Below, piece by piece: positions 1 to 8,752 of a stretch of DNA of 23,923 bases (position 1 is the first letter of the stretch; each line of letters starts with the position of its first letter). The stretch comes from a virus. The notes under the pieces were generated by a model that saw nothing but the letters and a program-made list of their open reading frames with translations, made no database searches and had not been told where the DNA came from. Location: IMG/VR virus record IMGVR_UViG_3300044630_001752, positions 1 through 23,923 of that record; one strand, 5' to 3'. The position numbers and the translations under genes are program-made.

Positions 1-2
1 GG

Positions 3-3000
3 ACGCAGGTCGCCCTTGTGATCGACGGTGTGACCGTGGCCACCAACGACCGCGTTCTGGTGTATGAGCAGACCGACCAGACCCAGAACGGCGTCTATGT
101 CGTCACCAGCACGGGCTCAGGCAGCACCAACTGGGTTCTTACCCGCTCCGCGGATGCGGACAGCTACGTCATCAACGACGCAAACGGCCTGAGCGAGGGC
201 TCGACGGTCTTTGTTCAGCAGGGCACCACGGGTGCGGGTGAGACCTACACCTGCAACACCTCCGGCGTCATCACGTTTGGCACCACGGCCATCGTGTTTG
301 CCCAGATTTCCTCAGCTCAGGTTTACTCCGCTGGCAGTGGTCTGGCACTGACGGGCACTGTGTTCTCGAACACCGCCCCTGACCAAACCGTCACGCTCAC
401 CCAAGGCGGAGCGACGACGATCTCGGGAACATACCCGAACTTCACGATCACCTCCGTCAACACGACCTATTCGGCTGGAAATGGCATTGGCCTTGCGGGC
501 ACGACCTTCTCCGTTGCCGCTGGTAGTGGCCTGACGCAGGACGCAAGCGGCCTCTCCCATGCCGACACGTCCTCGCAGTCGAGCGTTGACAACAGCGGCG
601 CTACCTTCGTTCAGGACGTCACCCTCGACACCTTTGGTCACGTCACTGGGCTGACCTCCGTCACCGCCACTCCGTCGCTGATTGGGGCCCCCAGCACTAC
701 GGGTGTGGGCGCATCTGGCTCTTGGGGTATCTCTGTTACCGGGACTGCAGGCAACGTCACTGGAACCGTAGCCATAGCGAATGGCGGCACGGGGGCGACC
801 ACTGCTGGTCAAGCGCTAAATAACCTTGGCCTCACCGCCACGGCGACCGAGCTGAACTATACATCTGGCGTTACGTCGGCGATCCAAACGCAGCTCGATG
901 CAAAGGCCCCACTTGCCTCTCCTGCGCTCAGTGGTACCCCGACTGCCCCGACAGCCTCTGTGGGCACCGACACCACGCAGATTGCCACCACGGCCTTCGT
1001 GAACGCTGAGATCGCCAACGACGCACCGACCAAGACGGGTGTGGGCGCTTCGGGGACGTGGAACATCGCGATCAGTGGAAACGCTGCGACCGCTACGTCC
1101 GCGACAACCTCCACCAGCACTACAAATCCGACGTTCTCTGGGGACTCCGTAAGCAAGGCCGACATCACGACGCGGACGGATTCTGGGTTCTACGAGACCG
1201 ACACCGGGACGACCGCCGAGGGATGGCCACGGAACGATGGCGCGTGGCAACACATGATTGCCTCCACCCACAGCAACGACTCAAACTACTACTCGATGCA
1301 ACTTGCTGGTGGCTTCTACAGCCAGCAATGGTACATGAGGAACACCAACGGTAATGGGTCGACCAGCTGGAGCGAACTGCTCACCAGCGCCAGCTACAAC
1401 TCCTACGCCCCGTCCCTCACCGGCACTGGAGCCTCGGGTAACTGGGCGATCAACGTCACGGGCAACGCTGCGACCACCTCGCAGAGGGCGTTCAGCGGTG
1501 ATATCTCCACCACTGGTCAGGGACGCTTTACCGGGTGGTATTCCGGTGGCGCTGCGACAGGAGCCGCAACAGAGGTGGGTGTGTCTGGTGGGGAGAGCTA
1601 TATCCTTGGATATAACAGGGACACCTCAACGTATATCCCGCTGAACATTTCAGCGTCCGGCGCAAACATGTATTTCAATGGGAGCGCCATCAACGTAACA
1701 TCTGGCGCACTCCAGCAAGGAGGCAATCAGGTTCTCCACGCAGGGAACTACAACTCCTATGCTCCCACGCTGACAGGCACAGGGGCCTCGGGTAACTGGG
1801 GCATCAACGTCACAGGCAATGCTGCCACGGTGACCAATGGGGTGTACACGAGCGATAACGTAGTCGTGTCGCGGGGCAGCCTTGGAGACCCCGCAGATTG
1901 GAACGCGATCACCACCGCTGGGGTGTATACCGTCGCGGCTGGTAGCCTTACGGGCGCAAACAACCCGGGTGGGTATCCCTATGGGACGCTGTACGTCTTT
2001 ACGGATGGCGCGAGGGTAACCCAATTCTATACGCGCCACTCCTCAACGAGCCAGACCAGCGTAAGAAACAAGTTTAATGTGTCGGACTGGCAGCCTTGGG
2101 CTAACTTGCTTAGTGCCCTTGACTACACCTCCTACGCCCCCTCCCTGACCGGATCGGGTGCTTCGGGGACGTGGAACATCGACATCAGCGGAAACGCTGC
2201 GACCGCAAGCAATGCCACCGCAGCCACCCTTTCCGTCATTCAGGATACTCGTTCTGGGGCGCTGACACCCAATGATTACTCTGATTACAGGGTAACCTAC
2301 GAGTTCACAAACCAAGTGATCGGCGGGGATTGGCACTCAGCTATAACCCCAAAGGGTTGGTCGGACGGATATGCGGCTTGGCAAATCTGGGGGCCGTCAA
2401 GCACATCGGCACATGAAAATTGGTATCTCCGCAGCGGGGTCAACACCACTTGGAACCCGCTTCGTACCATCCTGCACAGCGGCAACTACACCTCCTACGC
2501 TCCGTCCCTGACCGGATCGGGTGCTTCGGGGACGTGGGGTATCAACGTCACGGGAAATGCTGCGACAGCTACTAGCCTCAGCACCGACCGTACCAACTGG
2601 TCCACCAACGGCACCATAGACGATGTTGTCGGTCAACTGGCGTGGAAGAACTATGGCAACAACCACACGATCTTCGACGCTTCAAACAGCACATCCCCTA
2701 GCGGTTCGGGGGTAAACAACACCAATGCTGACATTGGGTGGGCTGCGTCATACCCAACTCTTATGGGGTGGAACGGAGTAAACACCTATGGTGTCCGCGT
2801 CGATAGTGCGCGTGTCTCTGACAGCGCCGGGAGCGTGGCTTGGGGTAACGTCTCCAGCAAGCCCTCCAACATCATGTACTACCAAGGGTTCACCTTGGAT
2901 GCCAACACGATGGACTCGAACTCCACGGGGTTTACGTATTCTATCAACGCGCCCGCAACGGGGCCTGTGGCTCGGTTCAGCACTGGCGGCAGCTATGACC

Positions 3001-3773
3001 TGTGGCTTAATGCTCCGTATAGCGGTGGTGGGAACAACCTGTATTTCCGCACTAGAAACGGAGACACTAACACCCTGAATAGCTGGCGCACCGTACTCAA
3101 CGACGCCAACTACACCTCCTACGCTCCCTCCCTCACGGGAAGCGGCGCTTCTGGGACTTGGGGTATCAACATCAGTGGAACCGCTGCCACCGACACCAGC
3201 CGCGCACCTCTGGCCTCTCCTGCGCTCACGGGCACCCCGACGGCCCCGACTGCTTCTGTAGGCACAAACACCACACAGATTGCGACCACGGCATTCGTTC
3301 TGGCTAATGGTGGCATCACACGCGGAACGGCTGTGACCGCATCCGGGACTAGCGTAAACTTTACTGGCATTCCAGCGGGGGTAAATCGCGTCACCCTGAT
3401 GTTTGCCGGGGTCAGCACAAACGGAAGCAGCTCCATTACCGTCCAGCTCGGAACTTCCTCTGGGCTTGAGTCTAGCGGCTATCTAGGCTCGATTAGCACC
3501 ATTGGCACTGGTGCGGCGAACGGGCCAGCGATTTCGTATTTCATTATATGCCAAAACAACACTCCAGCATCCGTGTACCACGGCTCAATGATACTCTCTC
3601 GTTTGAACGGAAACGTTTGGGTCCAGCAGAGCATCGTGACTCGCTCGGACGCAAACTCAGTCAACGTGCTGGCCGGGTCGAAGTCCTTGGGTGCGGTCTT
3701 GGACAGGATCAGCATCTCCACCGTTATTGGGAACTCCTTTGACGCTGGGACCATAAACATCATGTATGAGTAG
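3..3773 (+). CDS. Modular phage tail fibre, 5' partial
   Basis: This is probably the adsorption fibre that contacts the host surface. The reading frame is open to the left window edge, so the GTG at 18 is not the true start and the N-terminal attachment part is missing. The visible part begins with a domain common in phage fibres (VIDGVTVATNDRVLVYEQ). It then has an ELNYTSGVTSAIQTQLDAK module and an APTASVGT..TTQIATTAF module that recurs near residues 1070-1100. Five knob-like inserts ending in patterns such as SWSELL, NPLRTIL and SWRTVL follow, separated by SYAPSLTG.GASG.W linkers. The last ~150 residues form a beta-rich tip that starts near FTGIPAGVNRVTLMF and ends FDAGTINIMYE, a type I recognise from many phage and prophage fibres. 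A small chaperone-like gene follows after 6 nt. Fibre assignment is confident; receptor and exact domain borders are unknown. Confidence 0.9.
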   Translation, partial: TQVALVIDGVTVATNDRVLVYEQTDQTQNGVYVVTSTGSGSTNWVLTRSADADSYVINDANGLSEGSTVFVQQGTTGAGETYTCNTSGVITFGTTAIVFAQISSAQVYSAGSGLALTGTVFSNTAPDQTVTLTQGGATTISGTYPNFTITSVNTTYSAGNGIGLAGTTFSVAAGSGLTQDASGLSHADTSSQSSVDNSGATFVQDVTLDTFGHVTGLTSVTATPSLIGAPSTTGVGASGSWGISVTGTAGNVTGTVAIANGGTGATTAGQALNNLGLTATATELNYTSGVTSAIQTQLDAKAPLASPALSGTPTAPTASVGTDTTQIATTAFVNAEIANDAPTKTGVGASGTWNIAISGNAATATSATTSTSTTNPTFSGDSVSKADITTRTDSGFYETDTGTTAEGWPRNDGAWQHMIASTHSNDSNYYSMQLAGGFYSQQWYMRNTNGNGSTSWSELLTSASYNSYAPSLTGTGASGNWAINVTGNAATTSQRAFSGDISTTGQGRFTGWYSGGAATGAATEVGVSGGESYILGYNRDTSTYIPLNISASGANMYFNGSAINVTSGALQQGGNQVLHAGNYNSYAPTLTGTGASGNWGINVTGNAATVTNGVYTSDNVVVSRGSLGDPADWNAITTAGVYTVAAGSLTGANNPGGYPYGTLYVFTDGARVTQFYTRHSSTSQTSVRNKFNVSDWQPWANLLSALDYTSYAPSLTGSGASGTWNIDISGNAATASNATAATLSVIQDTRSGALTPNDYSDYRVTYEFTNQVIGGDWHSAITPKGWSDGYAAWQIWGPSSTSAHENWYLRSGVNTTWNPLRTILHSGNYTSYAPSLTGSGASGTWGINVTGNAATATSLSTDRTNWSTNGTIDDVVGQLAWKNYGNNHTIFDASNSTSPSGSGVNNTNADIGWAASYPTLMGWNGVNTYGVRVDSARVSDSAGSVAWGNVSSKPSNIMYYQGFTLDANTMDSNSTGFTYSINAPATGPVARFSTGGSYDLWLNAPYSGGGNNLYFRTRNGDTNTLNSWRTVLNDANYTSYAPSLTGSGASGTWGINISGTAATDTSRAPLASPALTGTPTAPTASVGTNTTQIATTAFVLANGGITRGTAVTASGTSVNFTGIPAGVNRVTLMFAGVSTNGSSSITVQLGTSSGLESSGYLGSISTIGTGAANGPAISYFIICQNNTPASVYHGSMILSRLNGNVWVQQSIVTRSDANSVNVLAGSKSLGAVLDRISISTVIGNSFDAGTINIMYE
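1395..3191 (+). repeat. Five dispersed 81-bp fibre linker repeats
   Basis: Near-identical 27-residue linkers (Y.SYAPSLTG.GASG.W.I...GNAAT) are encoded at 1395-1475, 1749-1829, 2124-2204, 2487-2567 and 3111-3191. Two diverged copies lie near 690 and 1025. The sequence between copies differs and looks like pyocin-knob-type modules, each ending with a Trp/Leu motif just before the next linker. DNA identity between linkers is high enough for homologous recombination, which would exchange, delete or duplicate knobs. The last point is inference. Confidence 0.8.
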
Positions 3774-3779
3774 TGAGAA

Positions 3780-4088
3780 ATGGAACGCACAGAGGTCAAT
3801 CTTGAGACTGGCGAGGTGAGGGTGGTCCCCTTGACCGCAGATGAGGTGGCTGAGATTCAGGCTCGCCAAGCGGAGTGGACGTCAATCGAGGAGCCTCGTA
3901 GGTGCCGCGAGAAGCGCAACGCCCTCCTTGCAGCTGAGGTCGATCCTGTAGTCAGCAACCCGCTCCGTTGGGCCGATCTAAGCGCAGAGAAGCAGGCCGA
4001 GTGGGCCGCATACCGCCGCGCTCTGCTTGACATCACGGCGCAAGCTGGATTCCCGCACGACGTCGTCTGGCCAGTCGCGCCGCGGTGA
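3780..4088 (+). CDS. Tail fibre assembly chaperone-like protein
   Basis: This 102-residue protein probably helps a tail fibre fold or trimerise. Its C-terminal half has the usual pattern of the phage tail assembly chaperone family (Phage_tail_APC type): an Arg-rich RCREKRNALL segment, then SNPLRWADLSAEKQAEWAAY, then RRALLDITAQAGFPHDVVWP at the end. The length is typical. The start lies 6 nt after the fibre stop, and the upstream sequence is only a weak ribosome-binding site, so translation may depend on coupling to the fibre gene. The position directly behind the fibre supports the role. The family call is from memory of the motif. Confidence 0.75.
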   Translation: MERTEVNLETGEVRVVPLTADEVAEIQARQAEWTSIEEPRRCREKRNALLAAEVDPVVSNPLRWADLSAEKQAEWAAYRRALLDITAQAGFPHDVVWPVAPR

Positions 4089-4099
4089 CTTAGCCCGCG
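4081..4099 (+). other. GC hairpin overlapping the stop of the preceding gene
   Basis: CGCGG (4081-4085) can pair with CCGCG (4095-4099) across a 9-nt loop that includes the TGA stop of the chaperone-like gene. No U-tract follows, so it is not a classic intrinsic terminator. It lies directly upstream of a promoter-like extended -10. Confidence 0.3.
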
Positions 4100-4113
4100 C
4101 TCCATGGTATAGT
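4085..4113 (+). promoter_or_regulatory. Candidate promoter with extended -10
   Basis: GTGACT at 4085-4090 matches TTGACA at 4 of 6 positions. A 17-nt spacer leads to TATAGT at 4108-4113, 5 of 6 to TATAAT, preceded by TGG as in an extended -10. It sits in the 53-nt gap before a gene with a strong AGGAGG ribosome-binding site (about 4129-4135). This is a consensus match only. Confidence 0.4.
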
Positions 4114-4141
4114 GCCATAAACCCAAGAGAGGAGGGACATC

Positions 4142-5164
4142 ATGTTTGGCTTTAGTCCCTTCTCCGCAGCCCCGTTCTCCGACCTCGGCGCGACCGCGGA
4201 TATTGTTGTCGGGGTTATTGGTGTATCTGCGGGTACCGCGGTCGGCACCGCTTCCGCTCCAGCAGCTGCAATCACGACCGGTGTATCCGCGTCGGGGGCT
4301 ATTGGCGACGTAGTCGTACTCGGGGATGCCAATCTCCTTGTCACCGGGGTGTCGGCAAGCAGTGTCGTCGGCAGCGTTTCTGTATCCGCGAATGCTGACG
4401 TTCCCGTATCTGGCGTCGAGGCCGCAGTCTTTGTCGGTGATGTCGTTGTCACGGGCGGCGCTACAGTCATTCCTGATGGGGTCTTCGCATCTGCAGATGT
4501 CGGGACCGTGGTCGTTTCTGCCGATGCCAATGTCTTCCCTAGCGGTGTTCTGGCGATCACTCAGGTTGGCACGGTCACCGCCACCGGCTCGGCTCTCGTA
4601 CTCCCCACGGGCGTGGAGGGCTCTGGTCAGGTCGGCACACTCACCGCCACCGGCACCGCGCTTGTATTGCCCAGTGGTGTTTCAGCATCCGGGCAGGTTG
4701 GTAGTGTGTCTATCGCTGCTGGCGCTGACGTGCAGGTCACTGGGGTATCCGCCTCTGTGCAGCTTGGCACCGTCATCGCCACGGGCTCAGCCCTTGTCCT
4801 GCCCACAGGTGTCTCCGGTACTGCTGCCGTCGGAACGGTCACCATTGAGGCTGGCGCTGATGTCCCGGTTGTCGGTGTCTCTGCCTCTGGAGCTGTTGGG
4901 TCGGTCACCGTCACTGGCTCTGCGGTTGTCATTCCGCTTGGCGTCAGCGCCACGGGTCGCGTCGGTCAGGCTATTGTCTGGGGGCAGGTCGTGCCGACAC
5001 CCGGGACCATCTGGGACCCACTCAACCCGGTGCCACCTACATCTTGGACCGCGATATCTCCCTCCCCCGGTTCGGCGTGGACGGAGGTCGATCCAGATGC
5101 TATAAATCCATGGACAGAGGTGGAGCCAGCACCGGCGACCATCTGGACAACCATCGCGGCGTGA
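4142..5164 (+). CDS. 22-residue beta-repeat virion-type protein with Trp-repeat tail
   Basis: A 340-residue protein of unknown function, probably structural and fibre-associated. After a short N-terminus (MFGFSPFSAAPF) it has ten exact-length 22-residue repeats (residues 47-266), with a consensus close to GVSASGAVGSVTVTGSAVVIP. Alternating hydrophobic residues and turn glycines suggest stacked beta strands, for example a solenoid. The C-terminus carries five Trp residues (291, 302, 313, 324, 335) spaced exactly 11 apart, in units like W-T-E-V-x-P. There is no signal peptide and almost no charge in the repeats. An AGGAGG site precedes the ATG. It lies between a fibre chaperone-like gene and a second fibre. 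Similar GV-repeat proteins occur in marine phage sequences, as I recall, but I know of no function. Confidence 0.85.
   Translation: MFGFSPFSAAPFSDLGATADIVVGVIGVSAGTAVGTASAPAAAITTGVSASGAIGDVVVLGDANLLVTGVSASSVVGSVSVSANADVPVSGVEAAVFVGDVVVTGGATVIPDGVFASADVGTVVVSADANVFPSGVLAITQVGTVTATGSALVLPTGVEGSGQVGTLTATGTALVLPSGVSASGQVGSVSIAAGADVQVTGVSASVQLGTVIATGSALVLPTGVSGTAAVGTVTIEAGADVPVVGVSASGAVGSVTVTGSAVVIPLGVSATGRVGQAIVWGQVVPTPGTIWDPLNPVPPTSWTAISPSPGSAWTEVDPDAINPWTEVEPAPATIWTTIAA
4280..4939 (+). repeat. Ten tandem 66-bp repeats (22 aa each)
   Basis: Ten contiguous in-frame 66-bp units encode residues 47-266 of the beta-repeat protein. Gly-Val opens each unit and a second Gly (for example VGSV or VGTV) sits at position 9. 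Copies differ at many synonymous positions, so the protein pattern is kept rather than recently amplified. A shorter 20-residue unit precedes the array and a partial unit follows it. Confidence 0.85.
5012..5146 (+). repeat. 33-bp Trp repeat (11 aa period)
   Basis: Five Trp codons are spaced exactly 33 nt apart (5012, 5045, 5078, 5111, 5144), with Pro and acidic residues between them. The run forms the C-terminal tail of the beta-repeat protein. Confidence 0.8.
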
Positions 5165-5173
5165 GGATGACCT

Positions 5174-7666
5174 ATGCCTAGTAGCTATACCACGAACCTC
5201 GGGATTGAGCTCCCAGCCGATGGCGAGCAGGACGGCATCTGGGGCGATATTGTCAACGACAACATGAATATTCTTGATCGGGCCATCAACGGCTCGATTG
5301 CACTCTCGCTGAGCGGTACGTCCTCTACGCTATCAACAACTGATGGCGTACTATCGAACGGTCAGTACAAGCTTCTGGTTCTCGCAGGTAGCCCGAGTGG
5401 GACGCATACCATTACCATCGCGCCCAATGACGCGCAGAAGATTTACTTCGTCCGCAATACCACGGCCCAGAGCGTGGTGTTCACCCAAGGTTCGGGCGGC
5501 AACGTGACCATCGCCACGGGCGACAGTGCGATTATCTACTCGGATGGCGCTGGTGTGGGTGCTGCAGTAGTCAACATCACTAATGACTTCGCTATGAGCT
5601 CGGTGAAGATCACGGGCGGCACTATCACCGGGATCACTGACTTGGCTGTTGCTGACGGCGGCACTGGGGCTTCTACGGCAGCGGACGCAAGAACCAACCT
5701 TGGCCTTGGCACGATGGCTACGCAGGCGGCATCGGCGGTAGCAATTACTGGCGGCACGATCACCGGAATCACCGACATTGCTATCGCCGACGGTGGCACC
5801 GGTGCCTCAAGCGCGGCTGCAGCTAGGACCAATCTTGGTCTTGTAATCGGTACCGACGTGCAGGCTTATGACGCTGAGCTCGCCGCGATAGCCGCCCTCG
5901 CTGTGACCGACAGCAACTTTATCGTGGGCAACGGGACGACTTGGGTCGCAGAGAGTGGCGCGACGGCTCGGACTTCGCTCGGTCTTGGTACCATGGCTAC
6001 CCAAAACGCCTCCGCGGTAGCAATCACGGGCGGGTCGGTTGCTGGCATTACCGATCTCGCTATCGCCGACGGTGGAACCGGAGCCTCTGACGCCGCGGGA
6101 GCTAGAGGCAACCTCGGCCTCGGCACCATGGCCACGCAGGCTGCGAGCGGGGTCTCCATCACTGGCGGGTCTATCACTGGTATCACTGACCTCGCTGTGG
6201 CGGACGGCGGCACCGGTGCCTCGGATGCAGGTGCGGCACGCACCAACCTCGGCCTTGGCACCATGGCCACCCAGAACTCTTCGGCGGTTACGATTACTGG
6301 TGGGTCTGTCTCCGGCATCACTGATCTGGCAATTGCCGACGGTGGCACGGGGGCCTCGACGGCAGACGGAGCGCTGGTTAACCTCGGGCTCACGGTCAAC
6401 CTCAAGAACTTTGCAGCCGCGTTCAACTTGCCCGTAACGGACGGCACCAACGGGCAGTATATGACCACCAACGGTGCTGGTGGCATTACGTTTACCACGG
6501 CGAGCTCGACGACAGCGCAGGCCGACGCGGTAAAGGTCACGACCTCGAACACCAATAGCGCCTTCAAGGTTCCGTTTGGTGACACCACGGCCTCCACGAC
6601 CGGCTACTACGGGCTGCTGCAGGACTCCACCGGCACGTTTACGTACAACCCGTCCACGAACACCTTCACGGTAGGGACGGTTGTTGCCGACCTCACTGGC
6701 ACCGCGACCAACGCAGCCCTCGCCGCCACCGCGTCTACCGCCACCACGCTGACCGGACTTACCTCCACTGTGGCGGAGCTGAATTTCACCGACGGAGTGA
6801 CATCGGCTATCCAGACACAGCTGAACGGCAAGCAACCGCTCGACGCAGACCTCACCGCACTCGCGGCCATTACGCCTACGGGCGGTGCCTTCATCGTGGG
6901 TAATGGTACTACTTGGGTGGGGCAAACCGACTCGACAGCCCGGTCTTCCTTGGGCCTTGGGACCATCGCCACGCAGGCAGCGTCCTCTGTATCTATCACC
7001 GGCGGTTCCATTTCCGGCATTACGGACTTGGCAGTGGCGGACGGCGGTACGGGAGCTTCTACTGCAGCTCAGGCGCTTATCAACCTCGGCCTTACCGCGA
7101 CAGCCGCAGAGCTTAACTTGGTTGATGGTTCTGCGGCTGGCACGATTGTCAACAGCAAGGCCGTGGTCTACGGGGCGGCTGGTCAGGTCAACGCCACTAC
7201 ACTCCAGATCGCTGGAACCAGCATCACCGCTACGGCTGCGGAGCTGAACTTTGTGGACGGCGTCACCTCGAGCATCCAGACCCAGCTCGACGCCAAGGCC
7301 CCCCTTGCCTCTCCGACCTTCACCGGGACGGTCGCGCTTCCAGTCACCACCGTGGCAGATGCGGTCACAACCACCGCCGATAACGACGGCACCCTTACGA
7401 CGGGGACCTACACGCCGACCCCAGTCGGTGGAAACATGAAGAGGATCGTCAACGGCGGTGCGTTCACTCTCGCCGCGCCTTCGGCAGCGGGGGACTACAC
7501 GCTGATTATCCAGATCACGAACACGACGGGCGCAGGGGCGATCACGCTTTCCGGGTTTAGCATGACCAGCGGGTCTCCGTTCACGACAACATCGGGGGAT
7601 GACTTCTTCGTCTACATCACCAAGCTGAACGGCTTCGAGCTTGCAAACGTGGTGGCGCTGCAATGA
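5174..7666 (+). CDS. Second long tail fibre protein
   Basis: An 830-residue fibre or tail-appendage protein. The N-terminus (residues 1-45, SYTTNLGIELPADGEQDGIWG and INDNMNILD-like sequence) resembles the start of many marine-phage fibres. A beta-rich segment with IYFVRNTT and VVFTQGSGGNV follows. The shaft holds six copies of an ITGG..TGITDLA.ADGGTGAS module, four of them in a 45-residue register that continues through a TNLGLGTMATQ segment. ELNF.DGVTS.IQTQL modules related to those in the first fibre also occur. The C-terminal ~100 residues form a compact beta-rich domain with GGNMKRIVNGGAFTL and FFVYITKLNGFELANV. The ATG follows a GAGG site 10 nt after the upstream stop. It overlaps the next gene by ATGA. 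Fibre call is firm; receptor unknown. Confidence 0.88.
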   Translation: MPSSYTTNLGIELPADGEQDGIWGDIVNDNMNILDRAINGSIALSLSGTSSTLSTTDGVLSNGQYKLLVLAGSPSGTHTITIAPNDAQKIYFVRNTTAQSVVFTQGSGGNVTIATGDSAIIYSDGAGVGAAVVNITNDFAMSSVKITGGTITGITDLAVADGGTGASTAADARTNLGLGTMATQAASAVAITGGTITGITDIAIADGGTGASSAAAARTNLGLVIGTDVQAYDAELAAIAALAVTDSNFIVGNGTTWVAESGATARTSLGLGTMATQNASAVAITGGSVAGITDLAIADGGTGASDAAGARGNLGLGTMATQAASGVSITGGSITGITDLAVADGGTGASDAGAARTNLGLGTMATQNSSAVTITGGSVSGITDLAIADGGTGASTADGALVNLGLTVNLKNFAAAFNLPVTDGTNGQYMTTNGAGGITFTTASSTTAQADAVKVTTSNTNSAFKVPFGDTTASTTGYYGLLQDSTGTFTYNPSTNTFTVGTVVADLTGTATNAALAATASTATTLTGLTSTVAELNFTDGVTSAIQTQLNGKQPLDADLTALAAITPTGGAFIVGNGTTWVGQTDSTARSSLGLGTIATQAASSVSITGGSISGITDLAVADGGTGASTAAQALINLGLTATAAELNLVDGSAAGTIVNSKAVVYGAAGQVNATTLQIAGTSITATAAELNFVDGVTSSIQTQLDAKAPLASPTFTGTVALPVTTVADAVTTTADNDGTLTTGTYTPTPVGGNMKRIVNGGAFTLAAPSAAGDYTLIIQITNTTGAGAITLSGFSMTSGSPFTTTSGDDFFVYITKLNGFELANVVALQ
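5609..7070 (+). repeat. 135-bp fibre shaft repeats, six copies
   Basis: Units starting ITGG..TGIT begin at 5609, 5744, 6023, 6158, 6293 and 6995. The steps 5609-5744, 6023-6158 and 6158-6293 are exactly 135 nt (45 aa). Unrelated inserts break the series at about 5840-6020 and 6400-6990. Repeats of this DGGTGAS type are a common fibre shaft element. Confidence 0.8.
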
Positions 7667-8364
7667 GCTTCCCCCTAATGCCAGATGTCAACACGGTCCT
7701 GACATCTAACGTCTCGATTGCATACACCGACGGCTCAAGTTCGTCGGCAAACTCATTTACCTACACCTTTTCGAGCGTAGGTATTGGCGCTGCTGCGACG
7801 GACAGGATCGTTGCGGTTTGTGCGGCAATCAACGCAACCAGCGCTACCACATACGGCATCTCTTCCATTACCATTGGGGGGGTTGCCGCGACGATGGCCG
7901 TCAGATCGTCTAGCAACAAGAACGCCGCCATCGCCTACGCCGTCATCCCGACTGGGACAACCGCAACCATTGTGGTCACTCTCACTGGTTCAGGAACGCC
8001 CGGACGGTGCGTTGTGAATGCCTACAGAATTACGGGCTACAATAACTCAGCCCCTATAGTCGCGTCGGCCTTTAGCGACACAGCCGTGGCTAGCGTAAGC
8101 GCGTCTATAAACGTCCCCGGCGGGGCAAAAGCCATCACCTCGGTCTACGTTGGGAATAACGGAGCTAATGGTTTCAGCATGACGGAACCCTTTCACAAGG
8201 TTGCCTCATACTTCGTGGAAAGCACTAGCCTCGGTTGCGGCATGTCTGGAAGTGCTGGCCTTCCGCCGACCGATGATCCACCTCTGCCTAGGGGAACTGC
8301 GGTGGCAACCGTTACTCCGCCCGCGGCTGGTGACATCTCGCTGTCCGTGGCTGCTTGGTGGTGA
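7663..8364 (+). CDS. Beta-rich putative fibre tip or accessory protein
   Basis: A 233-residue protein with no family I can name. It is rich in Ser, Thr, Ala and Val and has alternating strand-like segments (SVGIGAAATDRIVAVCAA, ISSITIGGVAATM, TTATIVVTLTGSG). This resembles beta-sandwich domains at the ends of phage fibres and baseplate proteins. It has no signal peptide. Its ATG overlaps the stop of the second fibre (ATGA), so it is likely translated with it and may cap or decorate it (inference). The C-terminus ends LSVAAWW. Confidence 0.75.
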   Translation: MSFPLMPDVNTVLTSNVSIAYTDGSSSSANSFTYTFSSVGIGAAATDRIVAVCAAINATSATTYGISSITIGGVAATMAVRSSSNKNAAIAYAVIPTGTTATIVVTLTGSGTPGRCVVNAYRITGYNNSAPIVASAFSDTAVASVSASINVPGGAKAITSVYVGNNGANGFSMTEPFHKVASYFVESTSLGCGMSGSAGLPPTDDPPLPRGTAVATVTPPAAGDISLSVAAWW

Positions 8365-8401
8365 ACATGAGGCATTTTTGCAGTCTGCATAGACCAACCA
8401 A
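8355..8401 (+). other. Imperfect inverted repeat at a gene boundary
   Basis: TTGGTGGT (8355-8362) can pair with ACCAACCAA (8393-8401) with one bulged base and a ~30-nt loop. The loop holds a short TTTTT run and two TGCA boxes. No convincing promoter hexamers are seen in this 64-nt gap. A GGAGG ribosome-binding site precedes the next ATG. Confidence 0.25.
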
Positions 8402-8428
8402 TCTTGGCGCTGAAACGGAGGCCACAAG

Positions 8429-8749
8429 ATGCTAAAACTGATGAGCGGAGAGCAGTTCATTAAAGACGTTGTCGAGGGCGGTCGGTTTAGCCTGCCGAAT
8501 GGGGATGTCGTGTCTCCAGCTTACGCCGGATGGACAGACGGTTTGTATGGGGTTGTCGAAGTGACGCCAACGCCCCCACCTGCACCCTTACCGCCATCTC
8601 GTGAAGATCAGGCAAACAACCGCCGCATGGCCTACATGGCCGAGGCTGACCCACTGTACTTCATGTCCCAGCGCGGCGAGGCAACGACCGCCGAGTGGGA
8701 GGCGAAGGTTGCAGAGATCAAGGCCCGCTACCCTTACCCCGTGGAGTAA
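8429..8749 (+). CDS. Small fibre-associated or chaperone-like protein
   Basis: A 106-residue protein. The N-terminal half (residues 1-45) is a small domain with FSLPNGDVVSPAYAGW. A Pro-rich linker follows (TPTPPPAPLPPS, ~47-58). The C-terminal helical tail (RRMAYMAEADPLYFMSQRGE, then EWEAKVAEIKARYPYP) is a motif I recall from short genes next to phage fibre genes. The role, helping assemble or attach the second fibre, is inferred from position and from similarity in size to the gene at 3780. A good GGAGG site precedes the ATG. Confidence 0.65.
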   Translation: MLKLMSGEQFIKDVVEGGRFSLPNGDVVSPAYAGWTDGLYGVVEVTPTPPPAPLPPSREDQANNRRMAYMAEADPLYFMSQRGEATTAEWEAKVAEIKARYPYPVE

Positions 8750-8752
8750 GCC

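Noticed and set aside
5807-7663. 618-aa open frame on the minus strand
   Set aside because: It is antisense to the second fibre and arises from its repeats and codon bias. Its translation is Arg/Gly-rich without domains and no minus-strand gene context exists.
8365-8428. Promoter in the gap before the gene at 8429
   Set aside because: The best -10-like hexamer (CATAGA) matches poorly and no -35 is present; only a weak inverted repeat was kept.
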